Source: Sedimenticola sp.
Lineage (GTDB): Bacteria; Pseudomonadota; Gammaproteobacteria; Chromatiales; Chromatiaceae
DNA: 64,000 bases
Direction of reading: 5' to 3'
Assembly (NCBI GenBank): GCA_027068915.1
Contig: JAMOLT010000010.1
Location: 310,001 to 374,000, forward strand
Numbering within the stretch: the first letter of the stretch is position 1; each line of letters opens with the position of its first letter. The translations under genes were made by a program, and so were the position numbers. Under the pieces are notes generated by a model. That model was not told the origin of the DNA and searched no databases. It saw nothing but the letters and a program-made list of their open reading frames with translations. Positions 56,600-64,000 of this stretch are shown here, piece after piece.

Positions 56600-57342
56600 C
56601 GGCGCACCTCCGGCAGTTCAGATACCCAGCGCGTATCTTTCTCGCGCTCCAGGATGATCGACCGCACCCGGTACATGGCTACCGCAACGCTGTAGGCCCA
56701 GAAGGCGAAGGTCATGATTAGCATGGCCTGCAACATGATGGTACTCATGCTCGAGCCTTCGGTTACGCTCACTGTCGCCCCCTGATGCAGGGTATTCCAC
56801 CACTTGACCGAAAAATAGATGATGGGAATATTGACCACACCCACCAGCAACAATACGGCTCCGGCACGATCAGCGCGCCGTGTGTCATCAATGGAACCCT
56901 GCAGGGCGATAAAGCCGATGTAAAGGAAGAACAAAATCAGTTCCGAGGTCAGGCGCGCATCCCACACCCACCAGGCTCCCCACATGGGCTTGCCCCAGAA
57001 GGCGCCGGTCCACAGCGCGATGAATGTCATGATGGCTCCGGTTGGCGCCAGTGCCTGCGCCATCATGGAGGACAAGCGGGTATTGAACACCAAGCCGATT
57101 CCGGCCCAGAAAGCCATCACCAGATAAATAAACATGGACATCCAGGCAGAAGGCACATGAATAAAGATAATACGATAACCTTCACCCTGCTTGTAATCCG
57201 TGGGCGCGACAAAAAAACTCATGTAAAGGCCAATGGCAAGCAATACCACCGCAATCAGCGCGGATACTTTTCCAATCGTTCCAGCCAGGGGGTAAAAAGC
57301 CGCCGGAGATGAAAACCTGTAAAAACTCAATCTGCCACTCAT
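56596..57342 (-). CDS. ccmC: CcmC, haem handling / export protein
   Basis: CcmC presents haem to CcmE at the periplasmic side of the membrane. The 248-residue product has six membrane helices, the WWD motif (WGAWWVWDARLTSELILFFLY near residue 130) and conserved histidines (IFIHVPSAWMSMFIY). The ATG at 57342 is chosen because the recognisable N-terminus begins there. The 38-codon upstream extension starts within the region before ccmC and is not conserved. Confidence 0.96.
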   Translation of the reverse strand: MSGRLSFYRFSSPAAFYPLAGTIGKVSALIAVVLLAIGLYMSFFVAPTDYKQGEGYRIIFIHVPSAWMSMFIYLVMAFWAGIGLVFNTRLSSMMAQALAPTGAIMTFIALWTGAFWGKPMWGAWWVWDARLTSELILFFLYIGFIALQGSIDDTRRADRAGAVLLLVGVVNIPIIYFSVKWWNTLHQGATVSVTEGSSMSTIMLQAMLIMTFAFWAYSVAVAMYRVRSIILEREKDTRWVSELPEVRR

Positions 57343-57545
57343 AGAAACTCGCCCGCCACACCGGACGTTAATTTGCATCCCGAAGCTACAGACACACCGG
57401 AAATCTGTCCGGAACAGGTTATTACACCATCCAAACCACCAATTCGCATTCTGCACCCCCCCTTATCAATCCACAGACTCAGGATATGTGACCACAGGAT
57501 GCCGGTAAAATTCCAGCTACGCTTGAAGACAATAGTATAATTCAT
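57339..57545 (-). CDS. Possible small ORF between ccmB and ccmC
   Basis: The 240-base gap between ccmB and ccmC is the only break in this operon and contains a 68-codon ORF. Its TGA overlaps the ccmC start as ATGA. I recognise no family, the ribosome site is weak, and the product lacks a clear signal or membrane helix. It may be a translation-coupling ORF, a degenerate remnant or chance. The remaining 37 bases before its ATG contain TATACT, a possible -10 element for a ccmC promoter, without a good -35. Confidence 0.25.
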   Translation of the reverse strand: MNYTIVFKRSWNFTGILWSHILSLWIDKGGCRMRIGGLDGVITCSGQISGVSVASGCKLTSGVAGEFL

Positions 57546-57582
57546 AGATTCAGCTTTCAGGTTTGCTCTACCATACCAAAGA

Positions 57583-58251
57583 TTACTCCGCCGATATCCT
57601 TAAAGCGGCTGCGGTTGCCAGGGGGGCAGCCAATGCGGACAACAGCAGGATTGCGCCAAGCATGGACAAATGCCCGGAGCCGCCAAGTCCGGAAGCCTCG
57701 GCCTCTACCGCCCCTGCACCGAAAATCAACACCGGGATATACAAGGGCAATACCAGCAGGGACACCAGCACCCCGCCACCACGGATACCCAGAGTCAATG
57801 CCGCACCTATGGCACCGATCAAACTCAGCGCCGGGGTGCCAATCAACAGCGTAAACATCATGACTGTTATGGTTGCCGTGGAAAGATCGTACTGCAGCCC
57901 CAGCAATGGCGACAACAACACCAGCGGCAGCCCGGTCACCAGCCAATGCGCCAGCACTTTGCCCAACACCAGAATGGACAACGGCTGTGGCGCAAGCAAC
58001 ATCTGCTCCAGGGAGCCATCCTGGTAATCGACGAAAAACAACTTTTCCAGCGCCAACATGGAAGCGAGTAACGCCGCCACCCAGAAAACCCCCGGCGCAA
58101 TCAGGCGCAGGGTATTCAGTTCCGGCCCTATTCCCAGGGGGAACAGACTCACCACAATGACAAAAAAGAACAAGGTCGTAAGTACATCCGAGCGCCGCCG
58201 CATGGCCAGCAACAGATCACGGGCAACGATAATCCGAAAAGCGCTAAACAC
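57583..58251 (-). CDS. ccmB: CcmB, haem exporter permease
   Basis: CcmB is the membrane subunit of the CcmAB ABC transporter, which uses ATP to release haem-loaded CcmE. The 222-residue product has six membrane helices and the family features ARDLLLAMRRRSDVLTTLFFFVIV, LLASMLALEKLFFVDYQDGSLEQMLLAP and LIGAIGAALTLGIRGGGVL. It overlaps ccmA by eight bases. Confidence 0.96.
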   Translation of the reverse strand: MFSAFRIIVARDLLLAMRRRSDVLTTLFFFVIVVSLFPLGIGPELNTLRLIAPGVFWVAALLASMLALEKLFFVDYQDGSLEQMLLAPQPLSILVLGKVLAHWLVTGLPLVLLSPLLGLQYDLSTATITVMMFTLLIGTPALSLIGAIGAALTLGIRGGGVLVSLLVLPLYIPVLIFGAGAVEAEASGLGGSGHLSMLGAILLLSALAAPLATAAALRISAE

Positions 58252-58879
58252 AACCGTCCTCTTTCCAGCCCAGGCGCAGCTTCTTCACCTTGCCGGAAGT
58301 CAGTGCAACTTCCTGATGGGTCGTCAGAACCACCATGCCGCCTTGCGCTACATGCTCGGCCAGCACTGCTTCCAGCAGCGCTACCGCCGCCACATCCAGC
58401 CCCACAAAGGGCTCATCCAGAATCCACAAGGGCGCCTCGCTGAGCAGCAACCGCGCCAGCGCCACCCGTTTTTGCTGTCCCTGGGACAATACTCTCGCAG
58501 GCAAATCTTCATGACCGCGCAAGCCCATCCGCTCCAGCACGCTCCAAGCCTTGTCTTCCTTTACCGACACACCCGCCAGGCGACAGGCAACCAGCAGGTT
58601 TTCCACACCGGTAAGATCATCTTTGAGTCCGTTCTTGTGTCCAAGGTACAATAGTTCCGCTGCATACTCGTCCCGCTGCTTGCGTATCGGCAGATCTTTC
58701 CAGCAAACCTCACCATCCGTGGGCGCAACGAGTCCACACAAAGTTCGCATGAGGGTGGTCTTGCCGCTGCCATTGTGGCCGTACAGATACAACAATTCTC
58801 CTTCGCCCACAGTAAAGCCGATCCCGGAAAACAGGCATCTATCCCCACGAGTGCATTGCAGATTGACCACTTCGAGCAT
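58244..58879 (-). CDS. ccmA: CcmA, haem exporter ATP-binding protein
   Basis: CcmA is the ATPase of the CcmAB complex and the first gene of the ccmA-I operon. The 211 residues show Walker A GHNGSGKTTLMRTL near residue 34, a Q-loop region, the ABC signature LSQGQQKRVALARLLL, Walker B PLWILDEPF, and the H-loop TTHQ. The promoter must lie in the 375 bases shared with the divergent cytochrome gene. Confidence 0.97.
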   Translation of the reverse strand: MLEVVNLQCTRGDRCLFSGIGFTVGEGELLYLYGHNGSGKTTLMRTLCGLVAPTDGEVCWKDLPIRKQRDEYAAELLYLGHKNGLKDDLTGVENLLVACRLAGVSVKEDKAWSVLERMGLRGHEDLPARVLSQGQQKRVALARLLLSEAPLWILDEPFVGLDVAAVALLEAVLAEHVAQGGMVVLTTHQEVALTSGKVKKLRLGWKEDGCV

Positions 58880-59254
58880 GAAAAAATGTTACCTGATTTC
58901 CACTCTGTTTCTGTGGATTCAGGCTTGCGCTATGAACCAGAGGTGGGAATATTACAGGGAATCGGAACAAATTGCTCGCCATCCGTACCGTTGCAGGACA
59001 AGGGGCCAGGGCGATGGCCACCCCTCCACAAATGCACTTCCGACCCGGATCCTGTTTTCAGAGGAAACAGCCGGATTCAGTGTCATCGGATTTACGGGGC
59101 ATTTGTTTTTCCAGCCAGGTTGTGATCTGGATCAAGGACAAGCACTGCGGTTGCGAGATAGAAACATACTGTGCAAGGGCAGCGCTTCATTCAGCTTGGC
59201 ACCTATGCATTCAATAGGCCCTAAAGCACTCCACAACACCTGGATACCTAATTC
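58880..59254. promoter_or_regulatory. Divergent region between ccmA and cytochrome c gene
   Basis: These 375 bases separate the ccm operon (minus) from a c-type cytochrome gene (plus). They hold an FNR-like site at 59122-59135 and a small stem (CTGTTT/AAACAG, about 59052-59070). No convincing -35/-10 pair was found for either gene and no ORF here has translation signals. Confidence 0.5.
59122..59135. promoter_or_regulatory. FNR-like site upstream of cytochrome c gene
   Basis: GTGAT-CTGG-ATCAA matches the FNR/ANR consensus TTGAT-N4-ATCAA except at the first base. It lies 120 bases before the cytochrome start and could make cytochrome or ccm expression oxygen-dependent. The core resembles the site at 35796-35811. 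Confidence 0.45.
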
Positions 59255-60019
59255 ATGCGCAGAAAAACACTTGGCCGCTCATGCAAGCCCTCCCCCGTGA
59301 GGAAAGCCTTGAACCTGCTGTCGGGGATTGCCCTGATCGGATTTTCATTGCCGGCATTCGCCGAAGGGCACCTGGTCGAGTTTGAGCAGGCCATCAAGCT
59401 CGATGCCAATGCTGGTAACGGCAAGAAACTGTACAAGGCAAGCTGCATCACCTGCCACGGGCCGGAAGGCTGGGGCGTTCCGGGCAGCGGCTATCCACAA
59501 ATCGCCGGGCAACTGAAAAATGTTGTCATCAAGCAACTGGCGGACTTTCGTGCCGGCAACAGAGACAATCCCATTATGCGCGCTTTTTCCTCGCGCAGAT
59601 CTCTGGGTGGCCCCCAGGAGATTGCCGATGTCGCCGCATATATCGCCAGCATGCCCATGACTCCAAATAACGAGCAGGGCTTCCGCTTGCGCCTGCAGGA
59701 AGGAAAGCTTGTCTATGACAGGCTATGCGCCGACTGCCACGGCAAGCAGGGAGAAGGCGACATGGAAGAGCATATCCCCCGCATCCAAGGGCAGCATTAC
59801 AGCTATCTGACACGTCAATTCAACTGGATACGCAACGGCCGACGCCGCAATGGCGATGAAAAAATGATCAAACAGATCAGAAACTTCACGCCTCCCGAGC
59901 AGGTGGCAGTGCTTTCCTATGTCGCCAGCCTGAAACCGGAAAATGTTGCACCGCAGGGATGGCGCAATCGTGATTTCAATACCTTTGACCGCAGCTGGCG
60001 GCCCATGCAAATCCGCTAG
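59255..60019 (+). CDS. Diheme cytochrome c, c4-like
   Basis: This is a periplasmic electron carrier with two haem c domains. The 254-residue precursor has a long basic N-terminus and a hydrophobic signal ending near residue 36 (PAFA^EGH). It has two CxxCH motifs, CITCH and CADCH, one in each half, with probable distal methionines (RAFSS-preceded IMRAF; EKMIKQI). c4-type proteins donate electrons to terminal oxidases or accept them from sulfur or nitrogen pathways. It sits directly beside the ccm operon needed for its maturation. A GTG at 59300 is an alternative start giving a more ordinary signal peptide. Confidence 0.88.
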   Translation: MRRKTLGRSCKPSPVRKALNLLSGIALIGFSLPAFAEGHLVEFEQAIKLDANAGNGKKLYKASCITCHGPEGWGVPGSGYPQIAGQLKNVVIKQLADFRAGNRDNPIMRAFSSRRSLGGPQEIADVAAYIASMPMTPNNEQGFRLRLQEGKLVYDRLCADCHGKQGEGDMEEHIPRIQGQHYSYLTRQFNWIRNGRRRNGDEKMIKQIRNFTPPEQVAVLSYVASLKPENVAPQGWRNRDFNTFDRSWRPMQIR

Positions 60020-60024
60020 CCCGT

Positions 60025-60064
60025 ATTTCTCACCGGGATTCGGGACTACCGCCCGATGAGAAAT
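60025..60064. terminator. Hairpin between convergent cytochrome and ankyrin genes
   Basis: ATTTCTCA and TGAGAAAT form an outer 8-bp stem, extended inward by CGGG/CCCG after one mismatch. It starts six bases after the cytochrome stop, between convergent genes, and probably halts transcription from both sides despite lacking a long U-tract. Confidence 0.5.
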
Positions 60065-60101
60065 AGTGACCTGCAGCCAAACAGTACACTAACCTGTTCG
60101 G

Positions 60102-61052
60102 TCATTGGTGTTTGTCGTGCTCTACCAGTATGTCCAGGCACTGGTGATCGCGGAATCCACTGGCAATGTCTCTGGCAGTCTCGCCCGCCTTGTTCTTCAG
60201 GGACGCATCCGCGCCTCTGGCAAGCAGCATTTTTACCACCTCGGGCTTGCGGACATCGACAGCTTCCATGAGCGCCGTGGTGCCTTCCTTGTCTTGTGCA
60301 TTGATATCCGCCCCATGCTGCAGCAAATATACGATTGCTTCCGCATTGCCCTTTCCCGCCGCCCAGATCAACGCAGTTGCACCGTCTTTTGAACGGGCAT
60401 GAACATCCGCACCAGCTTCCAGCAGCGCCTTCAGCACACCCAACCCCTTGTTGGCTACCACTGCATGGATCAATGCGGTCTTGCCTTTATTGTCCGCCAG
60501 TTCGACCTTCGCACCATGCTCAAGGAGTATCTTGACAACATCGCCATGTCCATGAGCTGCCGCCAGCATCAAGGGAGTACGTCCTTCCTTGTCCCGATCA
60601 TTGGGATCAGCGCCGCGGAACAGCAGCTGCTCCACCATATCCGCTATGCCGTACCGGGCCGTCAGTAGCAGTGCTGTAGCACCAGCATGGGTTCGCGCCG
60701 TCAGGTCAGCGCCACGTTCGATAAGCAACGCCGTCACTTCCGGCGAGTCGTTCTCAGCTGCCAGGGTTAAGGCAGTGCAATCGGCAACGGTCTTGCGATT
60801 GACGTCCGCACCATGGGCGAGCAGCGCCGAAACAGCAGCCAGGTTGCCATTCTCCGCAGCCATCATCAGCGCCGTCTTGCCGTACTTGTTGGCGCTGTTT
60901 ACATCCGCGCCCTGTTTCAGCAGTTTTTCAATCGCCTCCACATCGCCCACCATAGCCGACAGCCGCAGCTCCCTGTCCAGTGCTGTTTCACCAGCCAGCA
61001 CATTGCACGAAACCAGCAGCAGCACACAGCTCAGAAGCACCCGGAAATTCAT
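60102..61052 (-). CDS. Exported ankyrin-repeat protein
   Basis: This protein is predicted to be periplasmic or lipid-anchored and to bind other proteins through about eight or nine ankyrin repeats. The 316 residues start with a signal sequence; both a lipobox-like LVSC and a type I site after NVLAG are possible. Tandem 33-residue repeats of the form G-TALM-AAE-GN---V--LL-HGADVN fill the rest. The ATG at 61052 is chosen for AGGGG seven bases upstream. It follows the tetraheme cytochrome gene on the same strand with a gap of about 47 bases, so co-transcription is likely. Confidence 0.88.
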   Translation of the reverse strand: MNFRVLLSCVLLLVSCNVLAGETALDRELRLSAMVGDVEAIEKLLKQGADVNSANKYGKTALMMAAENGNLAAVSALLAHGADVNRKTVADCTALTLAAENDSPEVTALLIERGADLTARTHAGATALLLTARYGIADMVEQLLFRGADPNDRDKEGRTPLMLAAAHGHGDVVKILLEHGAKVELADNKGKTALIHAVVANKGLGVLKALLEAGADVHARSKDGATALIWAAGKGNAEAIVYLLQHGADINAQDKEGTTALMEAVDVRKPEVVKMLLARGADASLKNKAGETARDIASGFRDHQCLDILVEHDKHQ

Positions 61053-61099
61053 CAGCAACCCCTTTTTGTATTTCATCGCCCGCCTATCTGAAAACAGGA

Positions 61100-61657
61100 T
61101 CAACCCTGCCCAGAAACCTCCGCCTCTTCAGGTTCATCCGGCTCATCCGGTTCCTCATGAGCAATGCCCTTGTGGCAGTCGATACAGGTTTTTCCTTCAT
61201 CCCTTGCCCTGCCATGGCGCTTGCGCGCAATACGATCCTGCTCGGCAAGATCCATGGCATCCCAGTCATGGCAGGAACGGCACTCCCGGGAATCATTTGT
61301 TCTCATCTTTGCCCACACCCGGCTGGCCATATCCCAACGATGAGCCTCGTATTTTTCCCTGGTGTCGATGGTGCCCATGATTTCGTGATATACATCCTTG
61401 GCAGCCATGACCTTGGCTACCATCTTCGGCACAAAGGGCTTCGGCACGTGACAATCGGAACAGGTGGCGCGTACGCCGGATGCGCTCTTGTAATGCACGG
61501 TTTCCTTGTACTCTTCCAGGTTGATCTTCATGGAATGACAGGAAGTGCAGAAATCCATCTCGTTGGTGGCCGATAAGCCCATATTGAAAAGACCGGTAAA
61601 GACCACACCTGCGAAAAATATGATTACAGCCAGACCAAGACCTACATGTTGCGCCAC
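61100..61657 (-). CDS. NapC/NirT-family tetraheme cytochrome c
   Basis: This is a membrane-anchored quinol dehydrogenase type cytochrome that passes electrons from quinol to periplasmic reductases. The 185 residues have one N-terminal membrane helix (about 6-26) and four CxxCH motifs: CTSCH, CSDCH, CRSCH and CIDCH. The NapC pattern (NEMDFCTSCHSMK) and conserved histidines (VYHEIMGT, AHRWDMASRVW) are present. The C-terminus is strikingly acidic (EEPDEPDEPEEAE). The GTG start is preceded by GGGGGT. No reductase gene lies beside it; a TRAP transporter does, which is unusual. Confidence 0.92.
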   Translation of the reverse strand: MAQHVGLGLAVIIFFAGVVFTGLFNMGLSATNEMDFCTSCHSMKINLEEYKETVHYKSASGVRATCSDCHVPKPFVPKMVAKVMAAKDVYHEIMGTIDTREKYEAHRWDMASRVWAKMRTNDSRECRSCHDWDAMDLAEQDRIARKRHGRARDEGKTCIDCHKGIAHEEPDEPDEPEEAEVSGQG

Positions 61658-61714
61658 GACATACCCCCAACTTGATTTACTGACCCAAAAACAGATTGTC
61701 GGTTATTGGTTTCT

Positions 61715-63097
61715 TTATTGCTCTCCATACACCACTCCCGGCAGCCAAGTCGCCAATTGTGGCCACCACGCCAGCATGCCCAGCATGATGAGCTGTATGA
61801 CGATAAATGGTAGCACACCCCGATATATTGCGCTTGTAGTGACCTCCGGAGGGGCGACTCCACGCAAATAAAAGAGCGCAAAACCAAATGGCGGCGTCAG
61901 AAAAGAGGTCTGCAGATTAATGGCGATCATGATCCCCAGCCACACCGGATCCAGCCCCATGGCAAGGAGAATCGGGCCAACGATGGGCACCACCACAAAG
62001 GTAATCTCGATAAAATCCAGAATAAATCCCAGCAGGAACATCAGCAACATGACCACCGCCACGGCACCCACCACACCACCGGGAAGATCAGTCAACAGCT
62101 CGCTGACGCGCTCATCTCCCCCGAAGCCACGAAACACCAGAGAAAACACGGCGGCGCCGATAAAGATCATGAATACCATGCTGGTGACTTTGACCGTGGA
62201 TTCCATCACCTCTCGCAATGCCTCCATATTCAGCTCCCGGCGCTGGGCAGCCAGCAGCATGGCACCCACAGCACCCACGGAAGCCGCCTCGGTAGGCGTG
62301 GCCAGCCCACCGAGAATAGAGCCCAGCACCGCCACGATCAACGAAAGCGGCGGCAGTAACACCGTAATCACCCGCCACCACAGCGCCTTGTGCCCGGTGG
62401 TTTGAATTTCCGCCGGCGGCAAGCGCTGGGGCTGGAAAAAAGCCACCCCCAGCAAATACAGCAGATACATCAGTACCAGCCCCAGGCCGGGAATCACCGC
62501 GCCCACAAAAAGATCACCTACGGATACGGTTTCCAGATTCCATATCCCCATTTCCAGTTGCGCCTGTTGATAGGCGGAGGAAAGCACATCACCAAGCAGA
62601 ACCAGCACGATGGAAGGAGGAATAATCTGCCCCAGGGTTCCCGACGCGCAGATGGTGCCCGCGGCAATGGCCGGATCATAGTTGCGTTTGAGCATGATCG
62701 GCAGGGACAGCAGCCCCATGGTTACCACGGTGGCGCCGACGATGCCGGTGCTGGCCGCCAGCAGCATGCCGACCAGGGTGACAGAGATGCCCAGACCACC
62801 ACGCAAGCTGCCAAACAATGCGGCCATGGTATCGAGCAGGCTTTCCGCCACTCTGGAGCGTTCCAGCATGACTCCCATGAACACAAACAGAGGCACTGCG
62901 ATCAAGGTCGCATTGGTCATGATTCCATACAACCGATTGGGCAATGCTTGCAGGAAAGCCCCATCAAAAAGACCGGCCCATTCCCCCAGCAGGGCAAAAA
63001 TCAGGGAAACGCCACCCAGGGTAAAGGCCACCGGATAACCCAGCATAAGCACCATGGCCACCACAGCAAAGAGGATAAAAGGCAGCCATTCAGCCAT
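61715..63097 (-). CDS. dctM: TRAP transporter large permease (DctM)
   Basis: DctM is the 12-helix large membrane subunit of a tripartite ATP-independent periplasmic transporter, which imports organic acids or similar solutes with a sodium gradient. The 460 residues carry the family blocks VPLFVFMGVMLERS, ASTGIVGATVVTMGLLSLPIMLKRNYDPAIAAGTICASGTLGQIIPPSI and LQTSFLTPPFGFALFYLRG. The IPPSI and TPPFG motifs are diagnostic. It overlaps dctQ by eight bases. No DctP binding protein is found next to it. Confidence 0.95.
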   Translation of the reverse strand: MAEWLPFILFAVVAMVLMLGYPVAFTLGGVSLIFALLGEWAGLFDGAFLQALPNRLYGIMTNATLIAVPLFVFMGVMLERSRVAESLLDTMAALFGSLRGGLGISVTLVGMLLAASTGIVGATVVTMGLLSLPIMLKRNYDPAIAAGTICASGTLGQIIPPSIVLVLLGDVLSSAYQQAQLEMGIWNLETVSVGDLFVGAVIPGLGLVLMYLLYLLGVAFFQPQRLPPAEIQTTGHKALWWRVITVLLPPLSLIVAVLGSILGGLATPTEAASVGAVGAMLLAAQRRELNMEALREVMESTVKVTSMVFMIFIGAAVFSLVFRGFGGDERVSELLTDLPGGVVGAVAVVMLLMFLLGFILDFIEITFVVVPIVGPILLAMGLDPVWLGIMIAINLQTSFLTPPFGFALFYLRGVAPPEVTTSAIYRGVLPFIVIQLIMLGMLAWWPQLATWLPGVVYGEQ

Positions 63098-63596
63098 GAT
63101 CTTCTCCCCGAAGGATCGCCAGGCTGCGCAGAATCAGCGCCAGCCCCTGCAGCATCAGGCTCAGGGGTAACAGCAATAGCAGGGTCTTGATCAGGAAAAC
63201 CCCCGGCAGGCCACCGGCCTCTCTCGACCCCTCAAACACCTTCCAGGACTCCAGCACATACTCCCAGCTGACCCAAAAGATAAAACCCATCAGGGGGAAC
63301 AGCAGCACCAGGGTGCCCAGCAGATTGACCCAGGCGCGTCCTTTGTCACTAAATTTGCGATAAAAGATATCCACCCGCACATGCCCCTGATACTTGAGGG
63401 TATAGGCAGCCCCCAACATGAATACCAGGGCATGCAGATAGGTGATGGACTCCTGCATGGCGATCCACCCCGTATCCAGCAGATAGCGCAGCAGCACCAC
63501 GGCGAAGGTAATGAGCACCATCAGCAACGTCGCCCAGGAAACGGCGCGCCCGGTGAACTCCGCCAGGGACTCCAGTCTTCGGATCGAGGTTTTCAA
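63090..63596 (-). CDS. dctQ: TRAP transporter small permease (DctQ)
   Basis: DctQ is the four-helix small membrane subunit that pairs with DctM. The 168-residue product has helices near residues 15-40, 50-65, 90-112 and 135-155. It contains the typical LRYLLDTGWIAMQESITYLHALVFMLGAAYTLKYQGHVRVDIFY pattern. Family sequence similarity is low, but topology, the HVRVD motif and the overlap with dctM make the call secure. Substrate is unknown without DctP. Confidence 0.92.
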   Translation of the reverse strand: MKTSIRRLESLAEFTGRAVSWATLLMVLITFAVVLLRYLLDTGWIAMQESITYLHALVFMLGAAYTLKYQGHVRVDIFYRKFSDKGRAWVNLLGTLVLLFPLMGFIFWVSWEYVLESWKVFEGSREAGGLPGVFLIKTLLLLLPLSLMLQGLALILRSLAILRGEDHG

Positions 63597-63614
63597 CGCT
63601 TGGAGATCAGGCCG

Positions 63615-63926
63615 CTACCAGCGGAACAACACCCACTGCGGAACAACCACACTGTTTGGGTCATCTTCCTGAGTATCCATCTCCCCGTCTCCATCCAGAT
63701 CCAGCAGATAATAGGGGGCGCCTTTTTGCGGCACGATCTTCACCATATACAAACGCCCGTTGATGCGGTATTCGTGTATGGTTTTCGCATCCTCCTGGCG
63801 AATGGTCACATCCGGCTCCAGGTCTTCCGCATTTTCCTGAACCGGTGGCGGGGAGGAAGGCGGGTCTTGCGCCCAAAGGGGAGCCGTGGGCAAAAGCAGC
63901 ATACTGGCGAGAATCAGTGGTTTCAT
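63615..63926 (-). CDS. DUF2782 small exported protein
   Basis: This 103-residue exported protein has a signal peptide ending near residue 20 (LWAQ). The DUF2782 domain follows (VTIRQEDAKTIHEYRINGRLYMVKIVPQKGAPYYLLDLDGDGEMD), with an EF-hand-like acidic DLDGDGEMD stretch. In other gammaproteobacteria this family lies near polA and thrB; its function is unknown. The ATG at 63926 is chosen for AGGA at seven bases; the longer frame adds 12 residues ahead of the signal. Confidence 0.85.
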   Translation of the reverse strand: MKPLILASMLLLPTAPLWAQDPPSSPPPVQENAEDLEPDVTIRQEDAKTIHEYRINGRLYMVKIVPQKGAPYYLLDLDGDGEMDTQEDDPNSVVVPQWVLFRW

Positions 63927-63964
63927 GGAAATATCCTGGATATCCTGGAGGGAGAAAGTCATGA

Positions 63965-64000
63965 TTATAACTCCAGAAGAATTTCCAGTTCATCCGCAGA
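63965..64000 (-). CDS. C-terminal end of an unidentified gene
   Basis: An open frame enters from the right edge on the minus strand and ends at a TAA after SADELEILLEL, 38 bases before the DUF2782 start. Only 11 residues are visible, too few for identification. It is probably the upstream member of the DUF2782 operon. Confidence 0.4.
   Translation of the reverse strand, partial: SADELEILLEL

Overview
The window is a dense chromosomal segment of a gammaproteobacterium, with coding density around 95 percent and moderately high GC. It is read as a housekeeping core rather than a genomic island. A class I phosphoribulokinase, a complete system I cytochrome c maturation operon, a diheme c4-type cytochrome, a NapC/NirT-type tetraheme cytochrome, a NhaD antiporter and a type IV pilus locus together suggest a chemolithoautotroph, probably a sulfur-oxidising lineage near Chromatiales/Thiotrichales. 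That placement is inference from gene content; the species cannot be fixed from the sequence alone.

Layout. 1-2615: end of lptD, then surA and pdxA on the plus strand (outer-membrane biogenesis and vitamin B6). 2616-3490 is gene-poor, with hairpins and a terminator. 3493-9937: pilA (minus, sigma-54 promoter, repeat-expanded leader), then pilB-pilC-pilD-coaE-zapD-yacG on plus. 10009-15988 (minus): Nudix/ThiE fusion, argJ, secA and an M23 peptidase, with dciA on plus at 16006. 16459-35147 (minus): lpxC and the entire dcw cluster from ftsZ back to mraZ, mostly with ATGA/TGATG overlaps, plus a 56-codon ORF coupled between murC and murB that I do not recognise. The mra promoter with MraZ boxes and the RNase P RNA gene lie upstream. 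35945-45985: an unknown secreted protein, rsmI (minus), lpoA, yraN, diaA, a GlcD-like flavoprotein, a DUF4139 protein, nhaD and prk. Prk has a strikingly structured upstream region. 46058-51669: dxs (minus), an unknown basic protein coupled to a PlsC-type acyltransferase, a POT peptide transporter (minus) and a DAO-family flavoprotein. 51675-58879 (minus): ccmABCDEFGHI. 59255-60019: diheme cytochrome c. 60102-64000 (minus): ankyrin-repeat protein, tetraheme cytochrome, TRAP transporter DctM and DctQ, a DUF2782 protein and the last codons of one more gene.

How the genes work together. The dcw cluster, lpxC, secA, surA, lptD, lpoA and the M23 peptidase cover envelope synthesis and division. pilA-D form the pilin, assembly ATPase, platform and prepilin peptidase core. 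ccmA-I matures the c-type cytochromes encoded next to it. No CRISPR array, prophage, insertion sequence or tRNA was seen. The least conventional signals are the tandem-repeat pilin leader with six in-frame ATGs, the folded region upstream of prk, the murC-murB small ORF, a DctP-less TRAP/tetraheme/ankyrin cluster, and several perfect palindromes between divergent genes.
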